Positions 36,582 through 46,874 of a stretch of DNA of 64,000 nt are shown here, piece after piece; positions within the stretch are counted from its first letter, which is position 1, and each line of letters starts with the position of its first letter. The notes under the pieces were generated by a model, which had not been told where the DNA came from, did not search any database, and saw only the letters and a program-made list of their open reading frames with translations. Where the stretch lies: positions 121,940 to 185,939 of the forward strand of contig NZ_CAAJGL010000022.1 in assembly GCF_900996225.1 (NCBI RefSeq), in the 5' to 3' direction. Both the position numbers and the translations under genes were made by a program. This DNA comes from Paraburkholderia sp. BCC1884. GTDB lineage: Bacteria; Pseudomonadota; Gammaproteobacteria; Burkholderiales; Burkholderiaceae.

Positions 36582-38132
36582 TCAGCCGACCGACAATTGC
36601 AGATGCAATTGCGAGCGTGCCGGCGCACCGCCGTCGATTGCATCGCTCGCGGCATCGCGGTCCGATTGCGAGGACGGTGCGAGACGCGCGGTTTCGATGC
36701 GGTCGAGGTACTCGGTGGTGATGTCGCCCGTCACGTAGTTGCCGTCGAAGCACGAGGCTTCGAATTCCCTCAGCGCCGGGTTGATGTCGCGCACCGCTTG
36801 CTTGAGCGCGTCGACGTCCTGATACACCAGGTGGTCCGCGCCGATCATGCGGGCGACTTCGTCGTCCGTGCGGCCGTGTGCGACGAGTTCGCCGCGCGTC
36901 GGCATGTCGATACCGTAGACGTTCGGGAATTTCACCGGCGGCGCTGCCGAGGCGAAGATCACCTTGTTCGCGCCAGCATCGCGCGCCATCTGCACGATTT
37001 CATGCGAGGTGGTGCCGCGCACGATCGAGTCGTCCACGATCAGCACGTTCTTGCCCTTGAACTCGATGCCCATGGCGTTCAGCTTCTGACGCACCGACTT
37101 CTTGCGTACAGCCTGACCCGGCATGATGAAGGTACGGCCGACGTAACGATTCTTGAAGAAGCCTTCGCGGTATTCCACGCCCAGCTTCTTCGCGACTTGC
37201 ATCGCCGCAGGACGGGACGAATCGGGAATCGGCATCACGACGTCGATCGGAACATCGGGCAATTCGCGCTTGATCTTCTCGGCGAGGTAGTCGCCCATGC
37301 GCAGACGCACGTTGTAGACCGGCACGCCGTCGAGCACCGAGTCCGGACGCGCGAGATACACGAGTTCGAAAATGCAGGGGTTCAGGCTCGGGTTCGTCGC
37401 GCATTGCTGCGAATGCAGATTGCCTTCGATGTCGATGAAAATCGCCTCGCCCGGCGCGATGTCGCGCACGAATTCGAAACCGATACCTTCGATCGCCACC
37501 GATTCCGACGCCAGGATCCACTCGACGCCTTCCGCGGTTTCCTGCTTGCCGAGACACAACGGACGAATGCCGAACGGGTCACGGAAGCCGAGCAGACCGT
37601 AACCGGCGATCAGCGAAACGATCGCGTACGACCCGCGCACCCGACGATGCACGCCCGACACGGCCTTGAACAACGCCGCCGGGTCGAGTTGCAGGCCCGA
37701 GCTGGACAGCTGCAATTCGTGCGCGAGCACGTTGAGCATGACCTCGGTGTCGGAGTTCGTGTTGATGTGGCGGCGATCGACGCGGAACATCTCGTCTTTC
37801 AGCTGCTGCCAGTTGGTCAGATTGCCGTTGTGCGCGAGGATGATGCCGAACGGCGCGTTCACGTAGAACGGCTGGGCTTCTTCTTCGCTCGAGGCGGAAC
37901 CGGCGGTCGGGTAACGGACCTGGCCGATACCGGTCGTGCCCGGCAGGCTACGCATGTTGCGCGTGCGGAACACGTCGCGCACCATGCCGTTGGCCTTATG
38001 CATGTGGAAGTTGCTGCCGTTCGCTGTCGCGATGCCGGCGGCGTCCTGACCGCGATGCTGCAGAAGCAGCAGGCTGTCATAGATCAGCTGATTGACCGGA
38101 GAGTGGGAAACTACGCCTACGATGCCGCACAT
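36582..38132 (-). CDS. purF: Amidophosphoribosyltransferase
   Basis: 516 residues. The start at 38132 is fixed by biology: it yields Met-Cys-Gly-Ile-Val, and the Cys after Met is the glutaminase nucleophile exposed on processing. The N-terminal Ntn amidotransferase domain includes HNGNLTNWQQLKDEMF and GIRPLCLGK. The C-terminal phosphoribosyltransferase domain contains VMPIPDSSRPAA and the PRPP loop VLIVDDSIVRGTTSHEI. It makes phosphoribosylamine, the first step of purine synthesis. It is directly downstream of cvpA in the same orientation, the arrangement known from many proteobacteria. Confidence 0.97.
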   Translation of the reverse strand: MCGIVGVVSHSPVNQLIYDSLLLLQHRGQDAAGIATANGSNFHMHKANGMVRDVFRTRNMRSLPGTTGIGQVRYPTAGSASSEEEAQPFYVNAPFGIILAHNGNLTNWQQLKDEMFRVDRRHINTNSDTEVMLNVLAHELQLSSSGLQLDPAALFKAVSGVHRRVRGSYAIVSLIAGYGLLGFRDPFGIRPLCLGKQETAEGVEWILASESVAIEGIGFEFVRDIAPGEAIFIDIEGNLHSQQCATNPSLNPCIFELVYLARPDSVLDGVPVYNVRLRMGDYLAEKIKRELPDVPIDVVMPIPDSSRPAAMQVAKKLGVEYREGFFKNRYVGRTFIMPGQAVRKKSVRQKLNAMGIEFKGKNVLIVDDSIVRGTTSHEIVQMARDAGANKVIFASAAPPVKFPNVYGIDMPTRGELVAHGRTDDEVARMIGADHLVYQDVDALKQAVRDINPALREFEASCFDGNYVTGDITTEYLDRIETARLAPSSQSDRDAASDAIDGGAPARSQLHLQLSVG

Positions 38133-38281
38133 GGCATGTCCTTCAAAGGTACGAAATTCGTCATGGCGATCGGTGCCTGCAAAAGCCCCCAAGCGGACCT
38201 TTCGGGCGTACTCGACGGTACGTACAGGCAGCCGGTTTGCGCCGGAGTCCTGCTGCGTTTCCTTGAGCACTCACCTGATCG

Positions 38282-38776
38282 TCACACTCGGACGTAGGCA
38301 GCAAGCGTCTCGGGAAGCAGCGGTTTCATTACGTGCACGCCCTCGACCGCGTAAGGTCGCAGCAAGGCGTTGCGCCAGAATTCCTGTTGGGGCAGTTCGG
38401 TCAAGCCAGCGAGGGCGACCAGAATCAGCACCAGAATGACCCCGCGCACGAGGCCGAACATCAAACCGAGCGAGCGGTCCACGCCACTCAAGCCGCTTGC
38501 CTGCACGATGCGGCTCAGGAGGGCATTCAACACGCTCGCCACCAGCACCACACCGATCGCCACCAGCGCAAAGGCCAGCAGCCATTGGGTCAACGCGCCA
38601 CCCGGCCACGTGGACGGGATAAACGGCACGACGTAACCGACGAAGCGGCAAGCAATGAAAAAAGCCGCGATCCAGCCGATCAGCCCAAATATCTCAGACA
38701 AAAAGCCGCGCCATGTGCCGCGCAGCGCCGACAAACCGATCACCGCCATTACAGCGTAGTCGAAGGCCGTGAACAT
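38282..38776 (-). CDS. cvpA: CvpA family membrane protein
   Basis: 164 residues with four hydrophobic segments, starting MFTAFDYAVMAVIGLSALRG and including GLSGVDRSLGLMFGLVRG, the family pattern. CvpA is an inner-membrane protein originally tied to colicin V production; its true role is still debated, including envelope stress resistance. It sits between the SPOR-domain gene and purF, the conserved cvpA-purF pairing. Confidence 0.9.
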   Translation of the reverse strand: MFTAFDYAVMAVIGLSALRGTWRGFLSEIFGLIGWIAAFFIACRFVGYVVPFIPSTWPGGALTQWLLAFALVAIGVVLVASVLNALLSRIVQASGLSGVDRSLGLMFGLVRGVILVLILVALAGLTELPQQEFWRNALLRPYAVEGVHVMKPLLPETLAAYVRV

Positions 38777-38783
38777 CGCTGGC

Positions 38784-39719
38784 TTACTGTGCAGTGCCGC
38801 TGTTCGCGCCCGACGTCAAGCCGGCCTCACGAACTTTCGCAATCGCGGCGGTGGCCGCTGCACGGTCGGCAAAGGGACCGGCGCGCAACAGCGTGAGCGT
38901 CGAGCCGTCTGCCTGCTTCCGATGTTCGGTATATGCGGGCACTCCGGCCGCTTTCAACTTGGCCGCCCAATTTCTTGCGTTGGTGTCGTTCGCGAAGGCG
39001 CCCAACTGGACCGCGAAACGACTGCCCGCCGGCGATGCCGGCGTGCCGGAATTCGCATTGGCACTGGCTGCGGCGGTGTTCGTGTCGTCCGTGCCCGGGG
39101 CCGGCGTGGTCGCGGCGCTATGGGTGACCGGCGGCGTGACCAAGGGTTTCGCGGCCGGTTTGGCCGGAGCGACGGGCGTGGCCGGCGTCGTGTTGGCCAC
39201 CACGGCGGGCGCTTGCGGTTTCGCAGTAGCCGCTTTAGTGGCCGGCGCTGCTGTGCCCGTATCCGCGCTTTGCTGTTTGGTGGTACTGCCGGACTGCGCT
39301 TGCGCCGCAGCCGTAGCCGGCGCGAGACCGGAGGCGGCGAGCGATGCGTCGGGCGCAGCGGGGTTGTCGGGCGCGACACCGGCCTGCGTATCGTCATCGC
39401 CCTTCGCGAGTTTCGGCGCCGGGCGGTTCGGAATGTCGATGGAGATGTCGTTCGTGACCGGCTTGGGGTGCGAGTCGAGCACCATCGGCAGGATGACGAC
39501 AGCCGCTACGACCATCGCGATCGCGCCGACGAGGCGCCGCCGCGCACGCTGCTTTTCCGGCAACGTAGGGTCGAGCAACATCGCATCGGCGTCGACCGTG
39601 CGCTCCGTGCGGCGGGTTCGCCGCTCCACGCGCTCACCACGAGCGGCCCGGGTGGAACTGGTATTTGCGCCGCGCCGTGTAGGCGCGTCGTCTTTCTTGC
39701 CGAACGAGAAAATTCCCAT
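38784..39719 (-). CDS. SPOR-domain protein (DedD-like)
   Basis: 311 residues. A basic cytoplasmic N-terminus (about 60 residues) is followed by one transmembrane helix at about 63-82, a long Ala/Pro/Thr-rich periplasmic linker, and a C-terminal SPOR domain (RFAVQLGAFANDTNARNWAA through RAGPFADRAAATAAI). SPOR domains bind denuded septal peptidoglycan. Position between folC and cvpA matches dedD in other proteobacteria, so a cell-division role is likely. The linker is low complexity and probably variable between strains. Confidence 0.88.
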   Translation of the reverse strand: MGIFSFGKKDDAPTRRGANTSSTRAARGERVERRTRRTERTVDADAMLLDPTLPEKQRARRRLVGAIAMVVAAVVILPMVLDSHPKPVTNDISIDIPNRPAPKLAKGDDDTQAGVAPDNPAAPDASLAASGLAPATAAAQAQSGSTTKQQSADTGTAAPATKAATAKPQAPAVVANTTPATPVAPAKPAAKPLVTPPVTHSAATTPAPGTDDTNTAAASANANSGTPASPAGSRFAVQLGAFANDTNARNWAAKLKAAGVPAYTEHRKQADGSTLTLLRAGPFADRAAATAAIAKVREAGLTSGANSGTAQ

Positions 39720-39748
39720 GAATCGCTTGGTTCGAGCCTGGCGCCCGT

Positions 39749-41059
39749 TCAGTGTTGCTGCGATTTACGGTAGGCCATCACGCCTGCTACCGTATAGAAA
39801 CTGCCGAAAACCACGATTCTATCATTCTCTGACGCTCGTTTTAGCGCGTCTTGGTAGGCTTCTGCCGGTGTCGCGTAACGCGTCACGCTGCTATCGGTGC
39901 CGTTGTCCACGCCCTGCTCACGCAATGCCCGCTCCAGGTCTTCTGCCGAGGCGGCCCGCGGCGTCGGCAGATCGGTCACGCACCAGTGGTCGATTTCGCC
40001 CTTGAGATGCGTCAGCACGCCGGCAATATCCTTGTCGCGCATCGCGCCGAACACGGCATAGGTGTACGGGAAAAATCCCATGTTGCCGAGATTTTGCGAT
40101 AGCACCGCGGCTGCGTGCGGATTGTGGCCGACATCCAGCACGATGGCAGGCTTGCCCGGCAACACCTGGAAGCGGCCTGGCAGCTCGACGTTGGCGAGGC
40201 CGAGGCGAATGTCCTGTGCCGAGACCGGCAAGCGGTCGCGTAGCGATTCGAGCCCCGCAAGCGCCGCCGAAGTGTTGATCAACTGATTCGCGCCGCGCAA
40301 CGCCGGGTAAGCGAGCGCCGAGCGCCGCATGGTCGGGCCGACGTAACTCCACTGCTGACGCTCGCTACCCGCCTGGCCTTCATAGCGAAAATCGCGGCCG
40401 AACAACCACAGCTCCGCGCCGATTTTCTCGGCGTGATCGATCAGCGATTGCGGCGGCACCGGGTCCGCGCAGATCGCCGGCTTGCCCGGACGAAAAATGC
40501 CCGCTTTTTCGAAGCCGATTTTCTCGCGCGTGTCGCCGAGATATTCCGTGTGATCGATATCGATGCTGGTGATGATCGCGCAGTCCGTATCGAGGATGTT
40601 GACCGCGTCCAGACGGCCGCCAAGACCGACTTCGAAAATCACCGCGTCCAGTCCACGTGAGGCGAACAGGCTCATGATCGCCAGCGTCGTGAACTCGAAA
40701 TAAGTCAGCGTGACCGGCTCTGCGAGGCTCATGCGTGCGGTCTCGACGGCTTCGAAATGCGGCAGGAGTTCGGCGTCGCTGGCCATCTCGCCGTTCACCC
40801 TCGCTCGCTCGTTGAACGACAGCAGATGCGGCGACGTATGGCAGCCAACCGTGAATCCGGATTTCAGCAGAATGGCTTCAAGGATCGCGCACGTCGAGCC
40901 CTTGCCGTTCGTGCCGCCGACCGTGATCACCGGACAGTCGAACGACAACTTCATCGCGTCGCGTACCTGGGTGATGCGCTCCAAACCCATGTCGATGCCG
41001 ACCGGATGCGCGGATTCAAGGTGCGTGAGCCACGCTTCGAGGGTCGGGAATGTCGTCAT
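39749..41059 (-). CDS. folC: Bifunctional folylpolyglutamate synthase / dihydrofolate synthase
   Basis: 436 residues of the Mur ligase superfamily. The ATP loop GGTNGKGSTCAILEAILL is near the N-terminus, followed by TSPHLLSFNERARVNGE, FEVGLGGRLDAVNILD and the C-terminal domain with VLDVGHNPHAA and FGAMRDKDI. It adds glutamate to dihydropteroate and to folates. It lies between accD and the dedD-like gene, as in most beta- and gammaproteobacteria. Confidence 0.96.
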   Translation of the reverse strand: MTTFPTLEAWLTHLESAHPVGIDMGLERITQVRDAMKLSFDCPVITVGGTNGKGSTCAILEAILLKSGFTVGCHTSPHLLSFNERARVNGEMASDAELLPHFEAVETARMSLAEPVTLTYFEFTTLAIMSLFASRGLDAVIFEVGLGGRLDAVNILDTDCAIITSIDIDHTEYLGDTREKIGFEKAGIFRPGKPAICADPVPPQSLIDHAEKIGAELWLFGRDFRYEGQAGSERQQWSYVGPTMRRSALAYPALRGANQLINTSAALAGLESLRDRLPVSAQDIRLGLANVELPGRFQVLPGKPAIVLDVGHNPHAAAVLSQNLGNMGFFPYTYAVFGAMRDKDIAGVLTHLKGEIDHWCVTDLPTPRAASAEDLERALREQGVDNGTDSSVTRYATPAEAYQDALKRASENDRIVVFGSFYTVAGVMAYRKSQQH

Positions 41060-41352
41060 GAGGTGAATCGCGAGTGAATCGGTTAAGCGGCGTTGCGAAC
41101 AGGCGGTTTGTCTCGCGGTAGCCTGGCGGCGACGGCCGAGTCGTCCTGGCCTGCACCGCTGGGCACTTTATGCGCAGAAACATCGCCCGGCAGCGCAGAG
41201 AGTCGGCGCTGCGTTGCGAGACCGTGATTATCCTGGAAATGACAACGCGCCGCTTGATTGCTCACGCGGCGCGCTATTTTTACTGCTTTTATTGCCCTCT
41301 GGCGGCGGTCGCGCTTGACTAAGCACGCTCGCTCAGAAGGGCGACGTGTCGC
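41060..41352. other. Intergenic region between accD and folC
   Basis: About 290 bases with no supported gene. A GC hairpin, CGCGCCGC...GCGGCGCG, lies at about 41239-41267, followed on the plus strand by CTATTTTT, so its T run faces the strand opposite to the neighbouring genes. A 60-codon minus-strand frame (41083-41265) has no family features and is not called. Confidence 0.5.
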
Positions 41353-42225
41353 TTATGCGACCGCATCAGCCGGCTGGTGGCTCAACAGCGCCATCAATTG
41401 CGCGATTTCTTCACGCAGCTTGCGACGGTCGATGATCATGTCGACCGCGCCCTTCGTCAGCAGGAATTCGGCGCGCTGGAAGCCTTCCGGCAGCTTCTCG
41501 CGCACGGTTTGCTCGATCACACGCGGGCCGGCAAAGCCGATCAGCGCCTTCGGCTCGGCGATCACCACGTCGCCGAGGAAGGCGAAACTTGCCGACACGC
41601 CGCCCATGGTCGGGTCGGTCAGCACGGAGATGAACGGAAGTTTGGCTTCGGCGAGCTTGGTCAGCATGGCCGTCGTCTTCGCCATCTGCATCAGCGACAA
41701 CAGGCTTTCCTGCATGCGCGCACCGCCCGAAGCCGTGAAGCAGATAAACGGCACTTTCTGTTCGAGCGCGTTCTGCGCGCCGCGCGCGAAGCGCTCGCCA
41801 ACCACCGAACCCATCGAGCCGCCCATGAACGAGAACTCGAAGCAGGCCACGACCACCGGCAGTGTGTGGATTGCGCCGCCCATCACGACCATGGCATCGG
41901 TTTCGTCGGTGTCGTCCATCGCCTCTTTCAGGCGATCCGGGTACTTGCGGCTGTCCTTGAACTTCAATGCATCGACCGGAACGATTTCCTGGCCGATTTC
42001 GTAGCGGCCTTCCGGATCGAGCAGGCCGTCGAGCCGCTCACGGGCGCCGATGCGCATGTGGTGGTCGCACTTCGGGCAAACGTGCAGATTAGCCTCGACG
42101 TCATTGCGATACAGCACGGCTTCGCACGACGGGCACTTGATCCACAGGCCTTCCGGAATCCCCTTGCGGTTCTTCGGGTCGGTTTGTTTGATTTTCGGCG
42201 GCAGCAGCTTATCGAGCCAGCTCAT
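41353..42225 (-). CDS. accD: Acetyl-CoA carboxylase carboxyltransferase subunit beta
   Basis: 290 residues. The N-terminal four-cysteine zinc ribbon is complete (CPSCEAV and [13 protein letters not shown]), followed by the carboxyltransferase domain with [30 protein letters not shown] and [21 protein letters not shown]. It pairs with AccA to carboxylate acetyl-CoA in fatty acid synthesis. The start at 42225 (MSWLDKL) is the usual one. It follows trpA in the same orientation. Confidence 0.97.
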   Translation of the reverse strand: MSWLDKLLPPKIKQTDPKNRKGIPEGLWIKCPSCEAVLYRNDVEANLHVCPKCDHHMRIGARERLDGLLDPEGRYEIGQEIVPVDALKFKDSRKYPDRLKEAMDDTDETDAMVVMGGAIHTLPVVVACFEFSFMGGSMGSVVGERFARGAQNALEQKVPFICFTASGGARMQESLLSLMQMAKTTAMLTKLAEAKLPFISVLTDPTMGGVSASFAFLGDVVIAEPKALIGFAGPRVIEQTVREKLPEGFQRAEFLLTKGAVDMIIDRRKLREEIAQLMALLSHQPADAVA

Positions 42226-42306
42226 AGTGAATCCTTCTGGAGTCAACGGTCGCGCAAACGGCGGGGATCAACCCGCCGCTCACACTACAGACGACAAAAA
42301 TAACTG

Positions 42307-43119
42307 TTATCGGGCAGTCGCGGCACCGTCGAGCGCCTCGCGCACCTCTGCGACGAAACGCGTGAGCGCTTCGGCGGCGGCTTCGGGGGCCGCCTGTTCG
42401 AGCAATTGCACGATACGGCTGCCGATCACCACGGCATCGGACACCTCGGCGACCAGACGCGCAGTTTGCGCGTCGCGGATGCCGAAACCGACGCCTACCG
42501 GCAGGGGTACGCGCGACTTGATGGCCGGGATTTTACTCGCGATGCTGGAAACGTCCAGATTTCCCGCTCCGGTCACCCCTTTCAACGATACGTAGTAGAC
42601 ATAGCCGCTGGCGATTTTGCCGACTTCCGCAATGCGCTCGTCCGTGGACGTGGGGGCCAGCAGAAAAATCGGATCGATACCCGAGGATCGCATCTTTTCA
42701 GCGAAGTTACGGCACTCTTCCGGCGGGTAATCGACAATCAGGACGCCGTCGACACCCGCCTCTTCCGCCGCTTTCGCAAAGGCATCGACACCCATGCGCT
42801 CGACCGGATTGGCATAGCCCATCAACACGACCGGCGTCGTGTCATTTGTCTCGCGGAAGCGCTTGACGTCGGCAATTACGCTGCGCAGCGACACGCCTTG
42901 CGCCAGGGCACGCTCGGACGACTGCTGAATGACGGGACCATCGGCCATGGGGTCGGAAAACGGCACGCCAAGTTCGATCACATCCGCGCCGCCGGCGGCG
43001 AGCGCATGCATGAACTCGACCGTGCGAGCCGGATCCGGATCACCCGCGGTCATGAACGGAATCAGACCCTTCTTACCTTGGGCGGACAGCGCGGCAAACG
43101 TATTCTTGACACGGGACAT
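42307..43119 (-). CDS. trpA: Tryptophan synthase alpha chain
   Basis: 270 residues. [12 protein letters not shown] near the N-terminus and [19 protein letters not shown] contain the catalytic Glu and Asp. [11 protein letters not shown] and the phosphate-binding [12 protein letters not shown] are also in place. It cleaves indole-3-glycerol phosphate and channels indole to TrpB. Unusually, the methyltransferase gene separates trpB from trpA. Confidence 0.97.
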   Translation of the reverse strand: MSRVKNTFAALSAQGKKGLIPFMTAGDPDPARTVEFMHALAAGGADVIELGVPFSDPMADGPVIQQSSERALAQGVSLRSVIADVKRFRETNDTTPVVLMGYANPVERMGVDAFAKAAEEAGVDGVLIVDYPPEECRNFAEKMRSSGIDPIFLLAPTSTDERIAEVGKIASGYVYYVSLKGVTGAGNLDVSSIASKIPAIKSRVPLPVGVGFGIRDAQTARLVAEVSDAVVIGSRIVQLLEQAAPEAAAEALTRFVAEVREALDGAATAR

Positions 43120-43168
43120 GGAAATTTCTCGGATTAAAGTCACTGCGCGGCTGCTTACCGCGCATCGC

Positions 43169-44086
43169 TCATTGCACTTCGGCCTGCTGCGGCGCTTTAG
43201 CCTTGGCTTTTGTCCTGGCCCGGCGTGGCAACGGCGGAGCGGCGGCGGCGCTGACGCGTTCGCGCGCTATCGCGCAGTAACTTTCATTGATCTCATAGCC
43301 GACGAATTCGCGCTGTTGGCGGGCGCAAGCGACTGCGGTGGTGCCGCTGCCCATGAACGGGTCGAGTACGCGCCCGCCCTTCGGACAAGTGGCTAACACC
43401 ATGCGCTCGACGATTTCCAGAGGTTTCTGGGTCGGGTGGTCGACGCGTTCGGCATGCTGCCGATGCAATCGCGACACCGACCAGACGTCCTTCGGATTAT
43501 AGCCAAGCTCCAACCACTTGCTACCCTCGAACAACTTACGCGAACGCGCCTTCTTCGTGACGGCATCGTACGGGATGCGGACGGGATCGAGATCGAAGTA
43601 GTAATCCTTCGACACCGCGAAAAAACCGATATTGTCGTGCACCGAAGTGAATCGGCGCACGGTTCCGCCCATGCTCGGCACACGCCGGTCCCAGATGATT
43701 TCGTTGATCATCGTGAGTTTTGTCTTCAGGAAGCTGAAGATTTCCGGCGCGTACTGCCAGGTGCAGAAAATGTAGAGCGAACCCGATGGCTTGAGCTTTG
43801 GAATAGCCAGTTCGAGCCAACCACGCGTCCAGGCAAGAAAATCGTCGCCGCTTCGCATGTCCGAGTCGTTGCCATAATCCTTGCCAAGCCCGTAAGGCGG
43901 ATCGCACAGGATCAGGTCGATCGACCCGTCGGGAATGTTCACCACATCGGTCAGAAAATCGCGGTTCAACAGCTGAATACCGGCGGGCACCTGCGGCAAC
44001 AACGTAGCCGGCACCTCGGCAGCCGATGTCCCGGCTGCCGGCGTGGTTTCAAGCGCCGGTTGCGGCTCGTCGAACTCGTCGCGCAT
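43169..44086 (-). CDS. Orphan DNA methyltransferase (beta class, N6-adenine or N4-cytosine)
   Basis: 305 residues. The order of motifs is catalytic DPPYGL (D62-Y65) first and AdoMet-binding DPFMGSGTT (about residues 242-250) last, which defines the beta class. The region between them carries the target-recognition part, with [17 protein letters not shown] and [15 protein letters not shown]. The C-terminus is a short Lys/Ala tail. No restriction enzyme gene is near, so it is an orphan. It lies between trpB and trpA on the same strand with 11-49 base gaps, implying expression with tryptophan genes. DPPY fits either N6-adenine or N4-cytosine; the recognition site cannot be read. Confidence 0.93.
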   Translation of the reverse strand: MRDEFDEPQPALETTPAAGTSAAEVPATLLPQVPAGIQLLNRDFLTDVVNIPDGSIDLILCDPPYGLGKDYGNDSDMRSGDDFLAWTRGWLELAIPKLKPSGSLYIFCTWQYAPEIFSFLKTKLTMINEIIWDRRVPSMGGTVRRFTSVHDNIGFFAVSKDYYFDLDPVRIPYDAVTKKARSRKLFEGSKWLELGYNPKDVWSVSRLHRQHAERVDHPTQKPLEIVERMVLATCPKGGRVLDPFMGSGTTAVACARQQREFVGYEINESYCAIARERVSAAAAPPLPRRARTKAKAKAPQQAEVQ

Positions 44087-44097
44087 CGTCGCGGGGC

Positions 44098-45291
44098 TCA
44101 GAACTGAATGCCCGATCGCTCAGCGACCGTATGCATGTCCTTGTCGCCGCGGCCCGACAGGTTGACCAGCAGGACCTTGTCCTTCGGCAGCGTCGGCGCG
44201 AGTTTCGCGGCGTAGGCCAGCGCGTGGCTGGATTCCAATGCCGGGATAATGCCCTCGATGCGACAACAGTCGTGGAACGCTTTCAGTGCTTCTTCGTCGG
44301 TGATGCCGACATATTGCGCTCGATTAATCTCTTTTAGCCACGCATGCTCGGGACCGACGCCCGGATAGTCGAGACCCGCCGAGATCGAATGCGTCTCGAT
44401 GATCTGGCCGTTTTCATCCTGAAGCAGGTATGTGCGGTTGCCATGCAGCACGCCGGGGCTGCCGCCGATCAGGGAGGCAGCATGACGACCCGATTCGATG
44501 CCGTCGCCAGCCGCTTCGACGCCGATCAATTGCACCGAAGTGTCGTCGATGTACGGATAAAAGATACCCATTGCATTCGAACCGCCGCCCACGCATGCGA
44601 TGACCGCATCGGGCTGACGACCGACCAGCTCCGGCATCTGAACCTTGCATTCGTCACCGATCACGCGCTGGAAGTCGCGCACCATCATTGGGTACGGATG
44701 CGGACCCGCCACCGTGCCGATGATATAGAACGTGTTTTCCACGTTGGTGACCCAGTCGCGCATGGCCTCGTTCAGCGAATCCTTCAACGTGCGCGAGCCC
44801 GATTCCACCGGCACGACGGTCGCGCCGAGCAGCTTCATGCGGTACACGTTGGCGGCCTGGCGACGCACGTCTTCCGCGCCCATGTAGACCACGCATTCCA
44901 TGCCGAAGCGCGCGGCGATCGTTGCCGTGGCCACGCCATGCTGACCGGCACCGGTTTCCGCGATCACGCGCGGTTTGCCCATGCGTTTGGCCAGCAACGC
45001 CTGACCGATCACGTTATTGATCTTGTGCGCGCCCGTATGGTTCAGGTCTTCCCGCTTGAGGAAAACCTGGGCGCCGCCGAGCATCTCGCTCCAGCGCTGC
45101 GCATGATAAATCGGCGACGGACGACCGACGAAGTACTTCAACTCGCGCTCGTATTCGGCAACGAATTCAGGGTCTTTTTGATATTTCTCGTACGCGACGC
45201 GCAGTTCATCGAGCGCGTGGACCAGCGTTTCGGCGACGAACACGCCGCCAAATTGGCCGAAATGGCCTCTTTCGTCAGGCAAGTTATACAT
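44098..45291 (-). CDS. trpB: Tryptophan synthase beta chain
   Basis: 397 residues. The PLP lysine is K90 in [13 protein letters not shown]; the phosphate loop is [10 protein letters not shown]; and [10 protein letters not shown] and [16 protein letters not shown] are typical. It condenses indole with serine to give tryptophan. The start at 45291 gives [12 protein letters not shown], the standard N-terminus; a longer frame is ignored. Confidence 0.97.
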   Translation of the reverse strand: MYNLPDERGHFGQFGGVFVAETLVHALDELRVAYEKYQKDPEFVAEYERELKYFVGRPSPIYHAQRWSEMLGGAQVFLKREDLNHTGAHKINNVIGQALLAKRMGKPRVIAETGAGQHGVATATIAARFGMECVVYMGAEDVRRQAANVYRMKLLGATVVPVESGSRTLKDSLNEAMRDWVTNVENTFYIIGTVAGPHPYPMMVRDFQRVIGDECKVQMPELVGRQPDAVIACVGGGSNAMGIFYPYIDDTSVQLIGVEAAGDGIESGRHAASLIGGSPGVLHGNRTYLLQDENGQIIETHSISAGLDYPGVGPEHAWLKEINRAQYVGITDEEALKAFHDCCRIEGIIPALESSHALAYAAKLAPTLPKDKVLLVNLSGRGDKDMHTVAERSGIQF

Positions 45292-45351
45292 GGTGATCAC
45301 TCTTCTCAGTGCGGGGCGCGGCTCGGCTGTGAGCAAACCGCACCACCAGAA

Positions 45352-46065
45352 TCATTCGACGTCCGCCGCGCGCAGCGCGCGTACAAACGCCGCCATCCGG
45401 GCGTGATCTTTCACGCCCTTGGCGCCCGGGACTTCGATGCCGCTCGAGACATCGACCGCGTACGGGCGCACGCGATGGATCGCATCACTGACGTTTTGCG
45501 CGTTCAACCCACCACTCAAAACGGCCCGACGCGCGAGCTCTGCTGGAATAAGTGACCAATCGAAAACCTTCCCGCCGCCGCCATAGCCGTCGACATGGGT
45601 GTCGAACAAAAAGCCACTGGCAGCTGAATAGTTGAGCGCCGATTTTACCAAATCGGCCGGTTGAGTATCCGCCGCGACGCGCAAAGCGCGCAACCAAGGC
45701 AAACCCGCAACGCCGGCAAGCGTTTCGCACTGGTCCGGCGTTTCGTCGCCGTGGAACTGCAGCAGCGTGAGGCTGACGTTGCTGACCACTTCGCGAATCC
45801 AGTCCGGCGTCGCGTTGACGAACAAACCGACCACCGAGACGAACGGCGGCACGTCATGCACCAGCTCCACGGCTTGTGCGATGCTCACCGAACGCGGGCT
45901 CGGCGGATAAAACACGAGACCGATCGCGTCGGCGCCGAGCTCGATCGCGTGGGCGACGTCTTCAGGCTTCGACAATCCGCACAGTTTGATGCGCGTACGA
46001 TGCGGTACGGTTTGCTGATTGGCGGCGTTGCCGGCTTCGTTCGCGAGTGGGTCGGTCGAATTCAT
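45352..46065 (-). CDS. trpF: Phosphoribosylanthranilate isomerase
   Basis: 237 residues. The conserved core begins TRIKLCGLSKPEDV, with the catalytic Cys, and continues with AIGLVFYPPSPRSVS, LQFHGDETPDQC, the catalytic Asp region LFDTHVDGYGGGGKVFDW and AVDVSSGIEVPGAKG. It isomerises phosphoribosylanthranilate in tryptophan synthesis. Start choice is uncertain among 46098, 46086 and 46065; 46065 is preferred because it lies three bases after the truA stop, suggesting coupling. Confidence 0.94.
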   Translation of the reverse strand: MNSTDPLANEAGNAANQQTVPHRTRIKLCGLSKPEDVAHAIELGADAIGLVFYPPSPRSVSIAQAVELVHDVPPFVSVVGLFVNATPDWIREVVSNVSLTLLQFHGDETPDQCETLAGVAGLPWLRALRVAADTQPADLVKSALNYSAASGFLFDTHVDGYGGGGKVFDWSLIPAELARRAVLSGGLNAQNVSDAIHRVRPYAVDVSSGIEVPGAKGVKDHARMAAFVRALRAADVE

Positions 46066-46067
46066 AT

Positions 46068-46874
46068 TTACGCTTGCTCGGTCCATACGGTACTCCACGG
46101 CACACTGCCCGTCTGCGGCGCGGGCACGGCGAATTGCTCAGGATAGCCCACTTGCGCCAGATGCAAGCCGTCCGGCATGAAGGTCGGCGCCGCGGCGTCA
46201 CGGTCATGGCTTGCCAGCACCTCGGCCATCCACTCTGCCGGACGACGGCCATTCCCGACATAAACCAGACAGCCCATCAGATTGCGCACCATGTGATGCA
46301 GAAACGCGTTCGCCCGAAAGCGGAAATGGACGAAATCCCCCTGCCGCTTGATGTCGATCTGGTGCAGGTGCTTGAACGGTGTTTTCGACTGGCACTGCGA
46401 GGAGCGGAACGCCGAAAAATCATGTTCGCCGATCAGGCAGGCGGCAGCGGCTTGCATTGCTTCGACATCGAGCGGCGTGTGCACCCAGCCGGCCCGCGTC
46501 GCCAGCATCGGCGAGCGCACCGGGTGAACGTAGAGGACGTAGTAGTAGGTGCGCTCGAATGCCGAAAAGCGTGCGTGGAACGCGTCGGGCATCGGCTTCG
46601 CCCATTGCACTGCGATCGTCCTGGGCAAAAACGCGTTGGTGCCGCGTACCCAGGAGCTGTCCGTGCGGTCGAGTTCGGTATCGAAATGCACGACCTGGCC
46701 GAGGCCATGCACGCCGGTATCCGTGCGGCCCGCCACCACCGTGCTCACGGGCGTGCGCGCGAACTCGCGCAGCGCCCGTTCCAGTTCGTCCTGCACGGTG
46801 TTGCGATGCGGTTGCGACTGCCAACCAAAAAACGCCGAGCCGTCGTACTGGACGCCCAGTGCAATCCGCTTCAC
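46068..46874 (-). CDS. truA: tRNA pseudouridine(38-40) synthase
   Basis: 268 residues from a GTG start overlapping the fimV stop (GTGA). Motifs are [17 protein letters not shown], the catalytic Asp in [18 protein letters not shown], and [19 protein letters not shown]. It makes pseudouridine in the anticodon stem-loop of tRNAs. In proteobacteria truA often sits between fimV/usg-type genes and trpF or accD, as here. Confidence 0.97.
   Translation of the reverse strand: MKRIALGVQYDGSAFFGWQSQPHRNTVQDELERALREFARTPVSTVVAGRTDTGVHGLGQVVHFDTELDRTDSSWVRGTNAFLPRTIAVQWAKPMPDAFHARFSAFERTYYYVLYVHPVRSPMLATRAGWVHTPLDVEAMQAAAACLIGEHDFSAFRSSQCQSKTPFKHLHQIDIKRQGDFVHFRFRANAFLHHMVRNLMGCLVYVGNGRRPAEWMAEVLASHDRDAAAPTFMPDGLHLAQVGYPEQFAVPAPQTGSVPWSTVWTEQA

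Noticed and set aside
36597..38297. A 566-codon plus-strand frame over purF
   Set aside because: Pure shadow of purF in high-GC DNA; no start signal or conserved motif.
41083..41265. A 60-codon minus-strand frame between accD and folC
   Set aside because: No ribosome site, no recognisable features, random-looking composition.
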